From: Acanthaster planci
Taxonomy: Eukaryota > Echinodermata > Asteroidea > Valvatida > Acanthasteridae
Assembly (NCBI RefSeq): GCF_001949145.1
Contig: NW_019091416.1
Coordinates: 188,511 to 252,510 of the forward strand
DNA: 64,000 nt
Direction of reading: 5' to 3'
Both the position numbers and the translations under genes were made by a program. Positions within the stretch are counted from its first letter, which is position 1. Every line of letters begins with the position of its first letter. Below, in pieces: positions 13,301-23,000 of the stretch. The notes below the pieces were generated by a model, which did not search any database, had not been told where the DNA came from, and saw only the letters and a program-made list of their open reading frames with translations.

Positions 13301-15465
13301 ACAAAACACTTTTGAGGTTTGACATAAAGGAGCATCAGTGTTGCTTTGTTGAAGGAACCAACATACATTGTATGTGAAATGTATGACATAGAGTAGTTTT
13401 CAACTGGAACCAGGGTAAGGGTGGGAATTTATGTTTAATTTGAGAAACGTTTACAAAATCTTCCCATACCGTTTAAATGTTTAGCAAACACTTTATAGAG
13501 GCCGTCGCCGCCTACCTCGGTGTTTTCACATATGCATAATTATATAGTTCAACGATGCACATGGTCCAATCTATGTAAAAATGTAGGTTGATGTTGGGGC
13601 ATTTAAAACAAACAATATTTACTGTTTAAGAATTCACTTTTTTTTTCTCCAAAAAGTAAATGGGTGCCGAAAGGGGAAAAAAACCCACTTTGTAACAGGA
13701 ATCATTTATAATAAAAATGAATGCCTGATTGCATCAATCAAAATGTCAAATTTCTAAAAGGGGCAGTTCTGTTTAAATGCTTGGGAAAATATGTGAATGG
13801 ATTTGGAACTTTTTTCATTTAAACATGTAAACACGTCCTACCCTTAAACCAGGGATACCACATGCACCATGTGGGATCTCTTATAACTCCGCACACATAC
13901 GAAACAACCCCACCAATATTTTCATGTTTTTCTAAGCTACATTATGCGTTAGTTCAGCATTCAAACTGCGCATGCCCAAAATGAAGCACATCTGAGACAT
14001 TCAGGAACGGGCAATATGCCCGAGCAAGGTCGGCCCTCTCAATGCGGCCATACGCAAACTGGCGTGCATGCTTTGTTCTCTAATGGCCTTGCCTTGTTGA
14101 AATACCAGACTGCCTCATCAGGGTTCTTACCAGTGGTAAATGGCGCCTCGGTGTGGAATTCAATATCGATCCCTGAGCACTCACATACACGATTATGAAC
14201 TCCACTAGTATGGTGATTATCAGGATGGTGATCAGGCCAATCAGGTAAGTCTGCAGGAGGTCCATCCCCAGACAGTCCAGCAAGGACACACGGGACGAGT
14301 ACACGACAAAGACCGCTATCAGCCTGTGGGGGAAGAAACAAGAATGAATGGTCAGAGAACCGTTACTCTGAGAGTAAGAACAACTCCCTCGCTTGCTTTA
14401 GATGGAACATTTTCTCCGGAAGGTTTTCCAATTGTGCTTTGATGCATTCAGGATGGCAGACCCCTACTGCTTTCCATGGTGCTTTATTACTATTATTTAT
14501 TTCTGGTAATGACACCAAGGATTCCTAAAAAGCACCCTCGGCACCGTAGCTCTGAGGCCTGAAGAAAGCTGTACAGAGGAGACAAATAGAAGCAGTTACA
14601 GTTTTAGAGGTGGGAGGAAAACTTAAGGAGAATACATGCATTCTGGGTAAAACCCATGGAATCAGGTAGGGACTGAAAACACAATCCACATGTGGACTAG
14701 GGATTCGAACCCGGACCACAGAGGTGGAAGGCCACTGAGGAAAGAGCAACTATGCCCACCTGACTCCCTCCTCCCTTCCAAAAAAAACTTAATCTTGAAA
14801 GAGCTGGGATATTTTGGCCCATCTCACAGCCAGGGAGATTCTGCCCTCCTATGAACTTGGCTTTCCCGCAATCAATTTTTGGAAACTTTGCATACATGTA
14901 AAGACACTCCTTATCACTACAAATGTGAAGTTTGAGCTCGAACAAATGTATGGATTTGTTGATATTGTCATTTGAGGTTCAAGGCTACATACGTACCAGC
15001 CCTCGTGCATTGAGCACCGCAGTGGAAAAAGTATACATACTTGGCTGATCTATCTCAGAAAAACGGGCACTGCACAAGAACAGCATGTTTGATTTTCACA
15101 AAGTTGGTCGTAAAATGACTGCAACGAGTCACTCTTAAAACTCCTAAAGGCTTAACTCCAGAAAAAAAAGTATTGTGGTGATATTGGAAAAAATCTCAAG
15201 GGGGGCCAGATTCTAACCCCCAAAAGCTCTTTTAGGGTTTATCAAAATTCTGCTCAAATACCAAGAATGATACATTACTGTAAAAATAGGTTACTACACA
15301 GGGCTTGACTCTTGAAAAAGTGACCCACACAAAAATGCCTCCCGTGTAAAGGCTACAGAGAGTATCTCACCATATAATTCTGAAGCCAAATGACCAGATA
15401 CCCGGGAAGACAAAGTCATCGCTTCCAATGCGCCAGCGTCGTTTGAATAACACCAGGGCTGGCAT
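4147..15465 (-). CDS. DAGLB: Diacylglycerol lipase-beta-like (sn-1-specific), 13 coding exons
   Basis: Joining 13 exons with GT-AG junctions and matching phases gives 2040 nt, or 679 residues (human DAGLB is about 672). This enzyme family hydrolyses the sn-1 ester of diacylglycerol to give 2-arachidonoylglycerol and related 2-monoacylglycerols, and is a multi-pass membrane protein. Visible features in order: start MPALVLFKRRW, close to the DAGL start; four membrane segments near residues 27-47, 57-82, 97-120 and 140-162; a Cys-rich stretch (about 224-230 and 300-333); the lipase-3 core with GHSLG (Ser441), GEDLVPR (Asp493) and a DHIP motif (His652). The Ser-Asp spacing of 52 equals that of human DAGLB as I recall it (443/495). 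The long C-terminal tail of DAGL-alpha is absent, so the beta type is preferred. The start is the first ATG of the exon and gives the conserved N-terminus. The exon begins with an acceptor at 15509, so a non-coding first exon lies further up. Exons are listed separately. Confidence 0.93.
4780..5075 (-). CDS. DAGLB: DAGLB-like coding exon 12
   Basis: 296 nt, phase 0 in and phase 2 out; acceptor CCACGTCTTCAG, donor GTAAAG. It encodes YQTLLGGCWWTLCGF, a long Ser/Gly/Asp-rich disordered insert, then IELYPPGRILWV. The LYPPGRI block is a family hallmark. The His that usually follows it in vertebrate DAGLs is Trp here, but it is not the triad His. Confidence 0.92.
5323..5395 (-). CDS. DAGLB: DAGLB-like coding exon 11
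   Basis: 73 nt, leaves in phase 0 at donor GTAAGT; acceptor TTTCTCTTCAG. It encodes 24 residues (LALGTLEELKTSMINIVKR then TDRPK) that match the helix before the KxKI strand in DAGLs. Confidence 0.9.
5547..5615 (-). CDS. DAGLB: DAGLB-like coding exon 10, catalytic Asp
   Basis: 69 nt, phase 2 in and phase 2 out; acceptor TTCCACCACAG, donor GTATTG. It encodes FVVSVLLGEDLVPR, carrying the predicted catalytic Asp493. Confidence 0.92.
5997..6124 (-). CDS. DAGLB: DAGLB-like coding exon 9, nucleophile elbow
   Basis: 128 nt, phase 0 in and phase 2 out; acceptor TTCTACTAG, donor GTAAAG. It encodes DYKLVIAGHSLGAGAGS with the catalytic Ser441 in GHSLG, followed by CYAFAPPGGLL, the conserved PPGGL block. 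Confidence 0.95.
6492..6644 (-). CDS. DAGLB: DAGLB-like coding exon 8
   Basis: 153 nt, in frame at both ends; acceptor CCCCTGACAG, donor GTAGGT. It encodes DALTDATAES (the T/D-rich block after the RG strand), AHKGIARTAMY and a Glu/Lys-rich helix. This covers the short regulatory-loop region between the first strand block and the nucleophile elbow. Confidence 0.92.
6645..7472. other. DAGLB-like intron 7
   Basis: Non-coding. It holds a run of nine G near 6871-6879 and a short CTAGCC repetition near 6802-6830. I see nothing else. Confidence 0.6.
7473..7556 (-). CDS. DAGLB: DAGLB-like coding exon 7
   Basis: 84 nt, in frame at both ends; acceptor CTTTCCTCAG, donor GTGAGT. It encodes IYEIPFFVALDH and VVVTIRGSLSFR. 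The IRG motif is the strand before the oxyanion region of lipase class 3 enzymes. Confidence 0.92.
7557..8191. other. DAGLB-like intron 6
   Basis: Non-coding. The notable item is the 55-bp near-palindrome at 7610-7664, 54 bases upstream of the exon 7 acceptor on the transcribed strand. Confidence 0.6.
7608..7664. repeat. 55-bp near-perfect palindrome with CCCTAA ends
   Basis: The sequence starts AACCCTAACAGTCCTCA and ends GTTAGGGTT. Reading the reverse complement gives the same sequence at about 24 of the first 29 positions. TTAA overlaps the left end, but the right side reads TTGA. It may be a tiny relative of the TTAA elements in the 3' flank. Confidence 0.55.
8192..8321 (-). CDS. DAGLB: DAGLB-like coding exon 6
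   Basis: 130 nt, acceptor CACTTCTCCAG, donor GTAAGT. It encodes a Cys-rich segment (CCECFRGD, then DNCCNCNTAAIKH) and DIVYISFHNR, matching the DAGL block before the YE-PF-VALDH motif. Confidence 0.9.
8322..11243. other. DAGLB-like intron 5 (largest of the gene)
   Basis: No exon was found. It holds the 42-bp tandem array (8428-8650), then about 400 bp (8730-9125) of loosely repeated segments with ACCAAACCTG and ACAAAATC words, and a 27-bp tandem duplication at about 9186-9237 (CAATTAGCCAACTGGAAAGC twice). The rest looks unremarkable. Confidence 0.6.
8428..8650. repeat. 42-bp tandem repeat, about 5.3 copies
   Basis: The unit begins AGTCCTGAGTGACAATGGCA and ends TTTCACCTGTC. Copies differ by only a few substitutions and one 1-bp deletion. 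It has no unique spacers and is therefore an ordinary minisatellite, about 105 bp from exon 6. Confidence 0.93.
11244..11503 (-). CDS. DAGLB: DAGLB-like coding exon 5
   Basis: 260 nt, phase 0 in and phase 2 out, donor GTGGGT. It begins GLDIVPSDIVAGL, a strongly conserved DAGL block, then a variable Pro/Arg-rich linker, then LHYLRFASSAYGWKMFLY, the start of the catalytic domain, and a Cys-rich end. Confidence 0.92.
11902..11992 (-). CDS. DAGLB: DAGLB-like coding exon 4
   Basis: 91 nt, acceptor GTCTTTCAG, donor GTAAGT. It encodes 30 residues beginning with the Cys cluster CKMLCCCAGKD, which matches the LLCCC-GKD stretch of DAGLB, and ending in a helix (AAILSKFFH) that continues into exon 5. 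Confidence 0.87.
11993..12593. other. DAGLB-like intron 3
   Basis: Non-coding; I see nothing notable in it apart from several GTAC-containing words near 12190-12205 and 12388-12412. Confidence 0.55.
12594..12880 (-). CDS. DAGLB: DAGLB-like coding exon 3
   Basis: 287 nt, phase 0 in and phase 2 out; acceptor CCTCCAACAG. The donor GTAACT is slightly weak. It encodes membrane segments 3 and 4, followed by a very acidic cytosolic stretch (HHDEEEERRDHEGEH) leading toward the lipase domain. Confidence 0.88.
12881..14130. other. DAGLB-like intron 2
   Basis: AT-rich non-coding sequence without an exon, RNA gene or clear repeat that I can recognise. Confidence 0.55.
14131..14323 (-). CDS. DAGLB: DAGLB-like coding exon 2
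   Basis: 193 nt, entered in phase 2 and left in phase 0 at donor GTAAGA; the acceptor is CCCCCACAG. It encodes the end of membrane segment 1 and segment 2, followed by VYVSAQG and PRR, a stretch conserved in DAGLs after segment 2. Confidence 0.9.
14324..15370. other. DAGLB-like intron 1 (between coding exons 1 and 2)
   Basis: Non-coding apart from the SINE on the minus strand at about 14484-14761. The remainder shows nothing recognisable. Confidence 0.55.
14484..14761 (-). mobile_element. tRNA-like SINE, copy 1
   Basis: Read on the minus strand, the head contains GGGTTCGAATCC (14712-14701), a perfect polymerase III B-box, with an A-box-like CCTCAGTGG upstream. The body runs to CCTTGGTGTCATTACCAG and ends in an A/T-rich AAATAAATAATAG tail. 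A second copy lies at about 51090-51347 on the plus strand. Two dispersed copies, a B-box and a short-repeat tail make a SINE much more likely than a tRNA gene. It lies in intron 1 in the same orientation as the lipase gene. Confidence 0.75.
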
Positions 15466-15509
15466 GGTTGACAGTAGAGCTAATGCAGGGAAAGTGACAT
15501 CAGTCTAGA
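15371..15509 (-). CDS. DAGLB: DAGLB-like coding exon 1 with 44 nt of 5' UTR
   Basis: The ATG is at 15465-15463, and coding covers 15371-15465 (95 nt, ends in phase 2 inside Trp32). The donor GTGAGA follows. A pyrimidine-rich acceptor (CTCTCTCTCAG) precedes base 15509, so the first 44 nt are spliced 5' UTR. The exon encodes the cytosolic start and the beginning of membrane segment 1. Confidence 0.88.
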
Positions 15510-18500
15510 CTGAGAGAGAGAAAAAAGAGGCCTGGTTTGTTAACTTGTGTAGTCAACTCAAGCAAAAACTGGACACTTGATGTGAACTGTGTATTACTTC
15601 TTTCTGGTGAAAAAAGTCACACGTTAATGGATTAGAGTTCATGTACATCAACATGTGCATACAGGTATGGTGCTTTACAAATGCACCAATGCTTGTGATT
15701 CAGTGCTTGCTGCCCAAGACAAAAAAAGAAAAATTTTCACCAGGAAGATTAGGGAAACCCATCGATAATTCAAGTCATGCTCCATCCTCCTTAATATATC
15801 AACATGTGAACATGGGAGTCCATGACTTGCTCAAGAGCGACAAATAATGTATTTGAGTTGCACCAATGCACTGTACATATCATCAAAAATGTATGGCTAC
15901 TGGGAATGTTCAACGACATTCCGAATATGCAGCGCATACACTTCCTGCATTCAGACGAAAAGGTACAGAAAAATCAAGACTGACCTGCCTTTAACCTGCC
16001 GCCTGGGTGTGAATCACATGCAATGTGTACACAGCACATATCAGGCCATTGAAGGCCATAGGTTGTTCATTCATAATCACAGCAATTATTGATGGCTGAT
16101 TAGATATTCACACGTATACAAAATAGTTATGTCAGCCTATCCAGTACGGTATTCATTGACCAGATGCTTGGAACAGGCACAAAAATGGTGACAGATCACC
16201 GGGTTTGGCTTCCAGCACGTACTGCCTGTGATGAAGTGCATGTAATTCATGTACACATACATACAGTTAGCCAAGATTCACTTCACTACAGTCATCAGTA
16301 TGAACAAGTACCACTGTGTCTTCTAAAATGCAAGATGAAATTTCAATTTGGACTGTGTCAATGTTTAGATTTGAGAGCTCACAAGTTATATCCATGGACC
16401 CATGCTGATGTGAACCAACTTGTAACTGCAGGTATTGAGTCCACAATTTTTGTTTTCCAAGGTACATACATACAACATGTACTAGGCACCATAGCTGAAG
16501 GGACTACCCATGTGCCTTTATGGGGACAACATTTTGCTCTTCACAACTCAATACCGAGTGTCCTATAACAAGAGAAACTGTCTCTCTATGCTGGATCGGC
16601 CAGAGCAGCATGTAAGACTGGTGTCGCATCAGCAAATGTGATGAAGTACTGGCAATCCATGACGAACACACTGGAGCATTGCTGACAAACATTTCTGTTG
16701 AGTAGGTCAATATTTCATGTAACAGATAATGAGTTTAACAAGACTTCTACAAGGCAAGATCCATTTGATCACACAAAGGACCTCAGCTGGTCAGAACAGG
16801 AATCCCAAACTTACATACTACAGAAAATGACCGTTTGCATTGCAAGAATCCTAGTAGTACAGTAAACCTACGTAAGTAATGTAGAAATTCTCATATACTG
16901 GTTCATTATGCTGAAAGGCTACACGTGCAGGCTCCATACATGTTAGTTCAATTTACTCACATCTATACAGTAAATGTGACGGAAAACGTGGTTCAAAGAT
17001 CAAGGAGGAATTCACCCATCTGAATTTCCGCTGATGAGTTGAACACTGATCCAGCTACAAGTCCTGGTTAAAAGTCAAGCCATTGTGTCAGTGTGCATGG
17101 ATGACACATAACCCATGCAGCAAACACCCTGCGCGTGATTGTACATGTACACACTCATACATACATGCACAATACTTAATGAAAATCCTAGATGTCAACA
17201 CTACACAGTTGAAGATATATTATGCAATGTGAACGCATCGGGGTATGTATACTGTATGCATCAACAAATTGAAGGGTACCCTCATCAAATGTCACCTCTT
17301 TCAGAGATCACTTGCAAAGAGTTAAGCACTGTTAACAATACTCCAGCTGGCTGTACAATGAATTTTTGTCAAGGTATATCTAATTACAGACATGACAAAT
17401 GAACATCAGTTTGATGAGGAGTCACTAAAGGCTTCCATAAAGTTTAATAACATTGCAAATAAATAATGGTTGTCTATGCAAGTAAATGGCCACCTTAATG
17501 ACCGAGGCATCGGTACCATTTAATAAAAAAGCTGCTTCAACATTTTAGTTTGCATTAATAAGCTCAGCAGCACGCCTGATGACTGATGACTCGGGTGCAG
17601 TGTCCATGTAATTATACACGTACACTGTTTAATGTGATTGCATGTACATCACAAAGCTTGTCATTCCTGAATACATGAATTTCCAAGGCAATCAACTGTT
17701 GCAGGCAGCAGGCTGCCAACAATGTCCAATGATGGGGTGCAAAAGCAGGGCTGTGAGCAGCCACTTCAAACTAAAGCTAAAAACAGGTAGCAAAAAGCTG
17801 ATATGTACAAAACTTCCCATACAGTACTTTTGCACAGACCGGGTGTACCAAAAAGCTGAACTTCAAAGTCAGCAGCATCTAAAACAAAACAAGCTGAAAT
17901 AAGCTACATGTATAAAAGCTGAATTCTCACATCCCGGAAAAGGCCAGGAGAGAGAGACTAGCCGCTGGCAGCAAAATTAAACCCTTCTGGGTGGTGTACA
18001 CTCACTTTACATGCATTTGTAATTTACAATGTACATGTACATACATGTACATGTGTATACTGTATTCCTTACCACATCTGCACTAGCAGGTACACATGAG
18101 CAGTGTGTCATCCTCGAGGGACACTGCTTATCAGTGGAAGATGGGGGACATGTCCCCCTCACTTTTTTAAAGTGGGGGGATCATATTGCTTGTCCTCCCC
18201 CCTCCACTCTTCTTCCGGACCCTAAATAAGCTGTAGGGGAGTAGGCCTATAATTGATTCGTATTTCAAATTAGTTGTATTTGTCAATTGTTTCCCTGTTG
18301 TGGATGGAAGAAGTGGGAATGACCATGGAGGAAAGACACAAATTGTGTCCTTCTTCCATGGAACATTTGACAGACAGAAAGGTTCCAAAGTAAGGTATAA
18401 TTTTCAAAGCTAAAGATTTAGAAAAAAAAAATCTTGCAAAAGCATTTGCTGAACAGAAATAGTTAAAGAGGTCAGAAACATCAACAACCCGAAATTTTCT

Positions 18501-19062
18501 GGGCCTCAGATGCCACGTCATTGGGGTTTTGTAATTCCAACTAGCAAATAGTGATCCAGGTTATGTCCCCCTGGCACTTTTGAAAAGTGATTGTGTATTA
18601 ACCCTGACCCCCTTTACACTTCCCCTATGTATAAAAATCCCTTAACAGCTGTGATACAAAATGCTCAATATTCAATGGCAACTGAAGCTTGAAAACTTCT
18701 CAATTGCTCTCGTTGGCTTCCGCCAAAGTAGGAATGATTGGGAAATAAGGTCAAAGATTACTGGTAATATGGTGTTTGCTAAGTTAAATAATTACTGGGT
18801 GAAAGGAGAGTCACAGAGACTTTGGAAACGTTGCTGATTTTCAAAATCCTGAAAGCTAAACATATGTAAAATAGATTCCCTGCCAATGCTTAATGTATAA
18901 GCAGTAATGCAATTTGGGAGACAGATCTCTCCCTTCCCCAAAAGAAAAAAAAATTAAAAAGAGACTGACAGACATCTCATGTCAATTTCCTAAAAATGAA
19001 AATATAGAGATTGTTGGATAATGCAATTAAAATGAAGATGCAAATTCCTTCTCCAGCTCCAC
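15510..19062. other. Upstream region of DAGLB-like gene, unassigned
   Basis: No coding exon was found. It must contain the intron ending at the 15509 acceptor and perhaps the non-coding first exon, which I cannot place. Visible repeats: GTACATGTAC words at 18030-18060, and a loose direct repeat of about 70 bp (18145-18215 and 18555-18630, both with ATGTCCCCCT followed by CACTTTT). Confidence 0.45.
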
Positions 19063-19442
19063 AATAAGCCATTTGCAAGTTGAATTTGAATAAAATCTGG
19101 TACACCGAGTTCTTAAAATCACGTGAACATGACGACCTGAATTCTCCTGACTAAAAACACTGTTGCTATACCTCATGATTCGGGGCATGCTTTTGCTTAG
19201 TTACATAAGAGATACCTTTACCAATACACTGTTCTCGATGGATAAGACATGTAAGAAGGGCACAAGGATCCATTCCATTCCAGAGATGATGGTCGCTATG
19301 CGAAAGCTTGCCCCAAATCACGAGGTATAGCAACAGTGCCTTTAGTCTGAAGAATTCAAATTGTTACATTTACACATGTATGTGCAACCGGATAATGCAG
19401 TGCACCAGATTTTATTCAAATTTAACTCGAAAATGGCTTATT
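19063..19442 (+). mobile_element. 380-bp foldback element, copy 1
   Basis: The arms are long inverted repeats: the left end reads AATAAGCCATTTGCAAGTTG and the right end, reverse complemented, AATAAGCCATTTTCGAGTTA. Similarity continues through AATAAAATCTGGT and a second block around GCTATACCTC. The centre is asymmetric (ACACTGTTCTCGATGG ... GGGCACAAGGATCC). Related copies are at 50338-50706 and 58194-58592. It has no coding capacity and no obvious target duplication. Confidence 0.85.
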
Positions 19443-21450
19443 TTGGTATTACATCTTGATTACTATACATGATTTTACAAGTCTTGGAACACGTACAGGT
19501 ATAATAATTAATATGGATATCCATTCTGAGCAGGAACAAAAGGGTGTGTTTTGAAATGAAATTGACAGTTGTTTGGTGTGCACTCACTACATAGGCGCGC
19601 AAGTTTATATAAGCGCGTTTGACACGGGGCACACCGAGTACTCACAATGAATTTAGTCGAATTTTGCGTGCACACTGAATACGTGCAAGAATCTGGTTGG
19701 AAAACCTAGTCCCATCTGTCTTTTTTCGCTGGTGAGGGTGCACTTCTGGTCAGGGCGGATTGTTGAGTAATACCTCATTTAAGACATCTTACAGTGGATA
19801 CATGTAGTTTGTGTGTAATGGCAATTAAAATAAATGACCAAAAAATGGAATTCATGCTGTAAAAAGCAGTCTGTTTTGCTCAATATTTTAAAACTAAGAT
19901 GCAAGCCCCTAATACACCTTTATATGGGTGTAAGACACCATGCACAGATCTAAATGTTTTGCACACCAGGATTAGTACACGCAAGTGATGACCGTAGGCT
20001 ACTTTGAGTTCTCGAAGTAGAGTTCCATATACTACATGGACATTACTTGACACCCTGTGCACAAACCCAATGAGACTAGGCCTAGTTTTAATGTGTTTTC
20101 AAAAGGTCTGAATTTTGCCAGAAAATAGCTTACAGTTGTACATTCCCATCAGTCTAATTTTAAAGACTGACATGCGTGGGCTACCTCCATTATGATTAAA
20201 ATTCAAATTTGTTAAGAAACATGAAAAACACATGTATTTCAATACAAAAAATAGAGAGAGATGCAAAACGCATTCAACGAAAAAGGTGGGTACGGTACAC
20301 ACATTCAAGTGAAATGTCTCATTTTTTACCTTTCAGATTAGAGGAAAATGTGTTTCTTTGAATCGTCTACTATTTCAATAGAAGCTGTCCTTATTCCAAA
20401 GGAGTATCGGTGAGTTTGACTTGCTCCGCGGTTTAACGGTTGCAGTTTTCCTCTACTCCAGCTAAGGTGGTACTACTACTAGCACTGCACAGTACAGGTA
20501 CGTGCACATACTGTACATAAGTACATTTACACACAGAAAACAGTGCGAACTCGGACCGAAATAGCGCCCTCTGTTGACTCTCAGAGAGAGAGGTAGGCCT
20601 CCTGTTTTTTTTCCCTGGAAATTCAAGATTATGACCAGAAGTTCACTTTCAATTTTATCGCGGTTAGCCATGCGATATTTTTTATTCGCCTTTATACCAC
20701 CCCCCCCCCATAGTAGTAAAACTACGCGCTCAGCTCTGAATGTAGCCGGCTGCCTCTATCCTATGATCCAAAATAGGCCAACAGGATTGGCATTGTTGAG
20801 GATTTTTGTGAAAGAAATACTCCGAATCGGAAACTACCTGTCCCCAATTAGTAATTTATAGAAATATCTCCATGATCATTCCTAATTGTTATGATTCACT
20901 ATTTACGACACACATTTCTGCTTCTCTCTAGCCTCTTCTAAGGCGACGCAACTACACGACGCGATGGCAAGACGGCTCCCTTGCGTTGTAGAAACCGGCC
21001 TCACAATGTGTAAGCGCAGGCCAGAATTCGTCACTCTTTATAATTAATTACCCGGCCGATCCTTGTTCCAATTTCCGTCCAATTTCTTTAAGACCATTGA
21101 TGAACTTCCCATTTGTGGTAGATTTGTAACCTTATTGATGTTTCTCTGTTGTTCATCCCGGCAATTCCAAGTAGTATTCCCACTACTCCAGACAATTTTT
21201 GTACAACTGTACGACCGCATTAAGTTTGACCACAGGTTTAGGAGGGTAGGTGTACCACTCCTATCCACAGCCTGCACTATAATCCTCAGAATATTCCGTC
21301 TTCACTCTTCCTTCAGCTCAGTCTTCCTCGTTCACGTCATCAGCACCACACTTCCCATGATATTAGTCCGTGTTTCTGCCAAGCACATAATTTCTGATGG
21401 CGGATCTGCATGTTACATTAGCAAGCACGTAATCTGCTCCGAGCGGAATA
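19443..21450. other. Intergenic, possible DAGLB-like promoter region
   Basis: No coding exon was found. A CTCF-like site lies at 20562-20577 and a run of C at 20699-20709. Between about 20930 and 21020 the sequence is richer in CpG than its surroundings, which could mark a promoter, but I see no core promoter element to confirm it. Confidence 0.35.
20562..20577 (-). promoter_or_regulatory. CTCF-like binding motif
   Basis: The minus strand reads TCAACAGAGGGCGCTA, close to the bilaterian CTCF core (CCA-S-YAGRGGGCRSY), with mismatches only at the 5' side. A similar word occurs in many dispersed repeats, so binding is not established. Confidence 0.35.
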
Positions 21451-21475
21451 AGAGGGCGTGTTTTTTGGTACCCTG

Positions 21476-23000
21476 CTACCAGGTCAGGTTGTAGACCTTG
21501 AGCTCAGCGTGCAGGCTCCTCCTCCATGTCTGCTTTGGTCTTCCTCGCTTCCTCTTCCCCTGTGAGTTCCATTCCAAAGCCTGCTTGGTGATACTCTCTT
21601 TCCGCAGAGTGTGGCCAACCCATCGCCACTTTCTCCTTCTCACTTGGACATCCATAGGCTCTTGATTTGTTCGTGTCCACAGCTCGGGGTTTGGCACTCT
21701 GTCAAACCACTTTAGGTGGAGGATCTGTCAAAGACACTTGTTGATGAAGATCTGGATCTTTCTGGAGTTGATTGAGGTGACTCGCCATGTCGCTAAGCCG
21801 TAGAGCAAAACTGACTTTACATTTGAGCTGAAGATTCTCAGCTTTGATTTGCTGGAGATGGCGGTCGTTCTCCACACAGGGCGTAGGATGGCAAAGGCTT
21901 ACTGTGTTTTCTTCAGCCTTGCTTTGATGTCCTCGTCTGTACCTCCGGATTGGCTGATCTTACTGCCGAAGTAGACGAACTCATTGACATCTTCTTTGGG
22001 CTCTCCGCTGATCTTGATGAGAGCCTCTTGTCTGTAGTTAATTCGCAAGTCCTTGGTCTTCTCTTGGCTGATCTTCAGTCCAACTCTCTGCGCAGTTATT
22101 CCAAGAGTATTGACTTTCTGTTGCACGTCCTGCAGCCGATGGGACAGGAGAGCGAGGTCGTCTGGGAATTCCAGGTCCTCTAGCTTCCTCATGAGGATCC
22201 ACTGGATACCTTTTCCGGGGCTTGCATAGGCTGTATGTGTGACCCAGTGGAGCACCACGAGGAAGAGCAGTGGGGATAACAGGCAGCCGTGGCGAACTCC
22301 GGTAGTGACTTGGAACTCTTCTGAGAGTTTCCCATTGTGGATGATTTGGCAGGAGAACTCGTCATAGAGCCGTCGATAGTGACGATCTTCTCTAGCACCC
22401 CCATAGTACCGCAAGATCCTCCAGATCGACCGCCTGTCCACGCTGTCAAAGGCCTTTTCAAAATCGATGAAGCAAAGTAAAGGGGTGACTGCCATTCGAT
22501 CGTCTGTTCCACGACGATGCGAAGTGTCGCAATCTGGTCGGTGCAAGATCTCTTCTTGCGGAACCCGTCTCTGAGGTTCTTATCAATAGCGTCCTCCATC
22601 CTGTCCAGTATGATTCTGGTGAGGACCTTGCTGGTGATGGACAGTAGGGTGATGCCTCTCCACTTGCCGCACCGCGACAAATCTCCGCTCTTGGGCAGCT
22701 TTATCAGGAGGCCCTTCTTCCAGTCGGCTGGGATCTCCTCTGCTGTCCACACAAGGTCCTGACTCCAGTAAGGGCGGGGCGTATGGTGGGGGCGATTGAG
22801 CACCTCCTGGAAATGCTCCTTCTTCCAGGCCAGCTGGGCATCGATAGAAGTGAGCAACTGTCCTTCCCTGTCCCTCACTGGGCGGTTTGCGTTGCACTTT
22901 CGTCTTTCGTTGCGGAGCCTTGTATGTGTAACTAATTTATTCCATTGATCTCCATTATCCGGTTCGTAAGTGACTTTGTCACAAGGCGGACGTGCCACGA
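21476..23000 (-). pseudogene. Decayed non-LTR retrotransposon reverse transcriptase
   Basis: The minus strand encodes, in several frames, an RT of the LINE type. Recognisable blocks run from high to low coordinate: WKKGLLIKLPKSGDL, SCTDQIATLRIVVEQ, FIDFEKAFDSVDRRS, GVRHGCLLSPLL, the thumb region, and a C-terminal block with RRKWRWVGHTLRK and GKRKRGRPKQTW. It is broken: there are frameshifts around 22480-22560; the catalytic FADD box reads FPDD; there is a stop near 21897; a CGA-to-TGA type stop follows INKCL near 21735; and the stretch between NRP and EIPADW looks shortened. The 5' part (endonuclease) is not seen. The clade is probably RTE-like, but I cannot fix it. Confidence 0.88.

Noticed and set aside
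14640-14761. A tRNA gene on the minus strand (B-box GGGTTCGAATCC)
   Set aside because: The sequence does not fold into a full cloverleaf, the A-box is poor, and a related copy without a good B-box is present at 51.1 kb, so it is a SINE.
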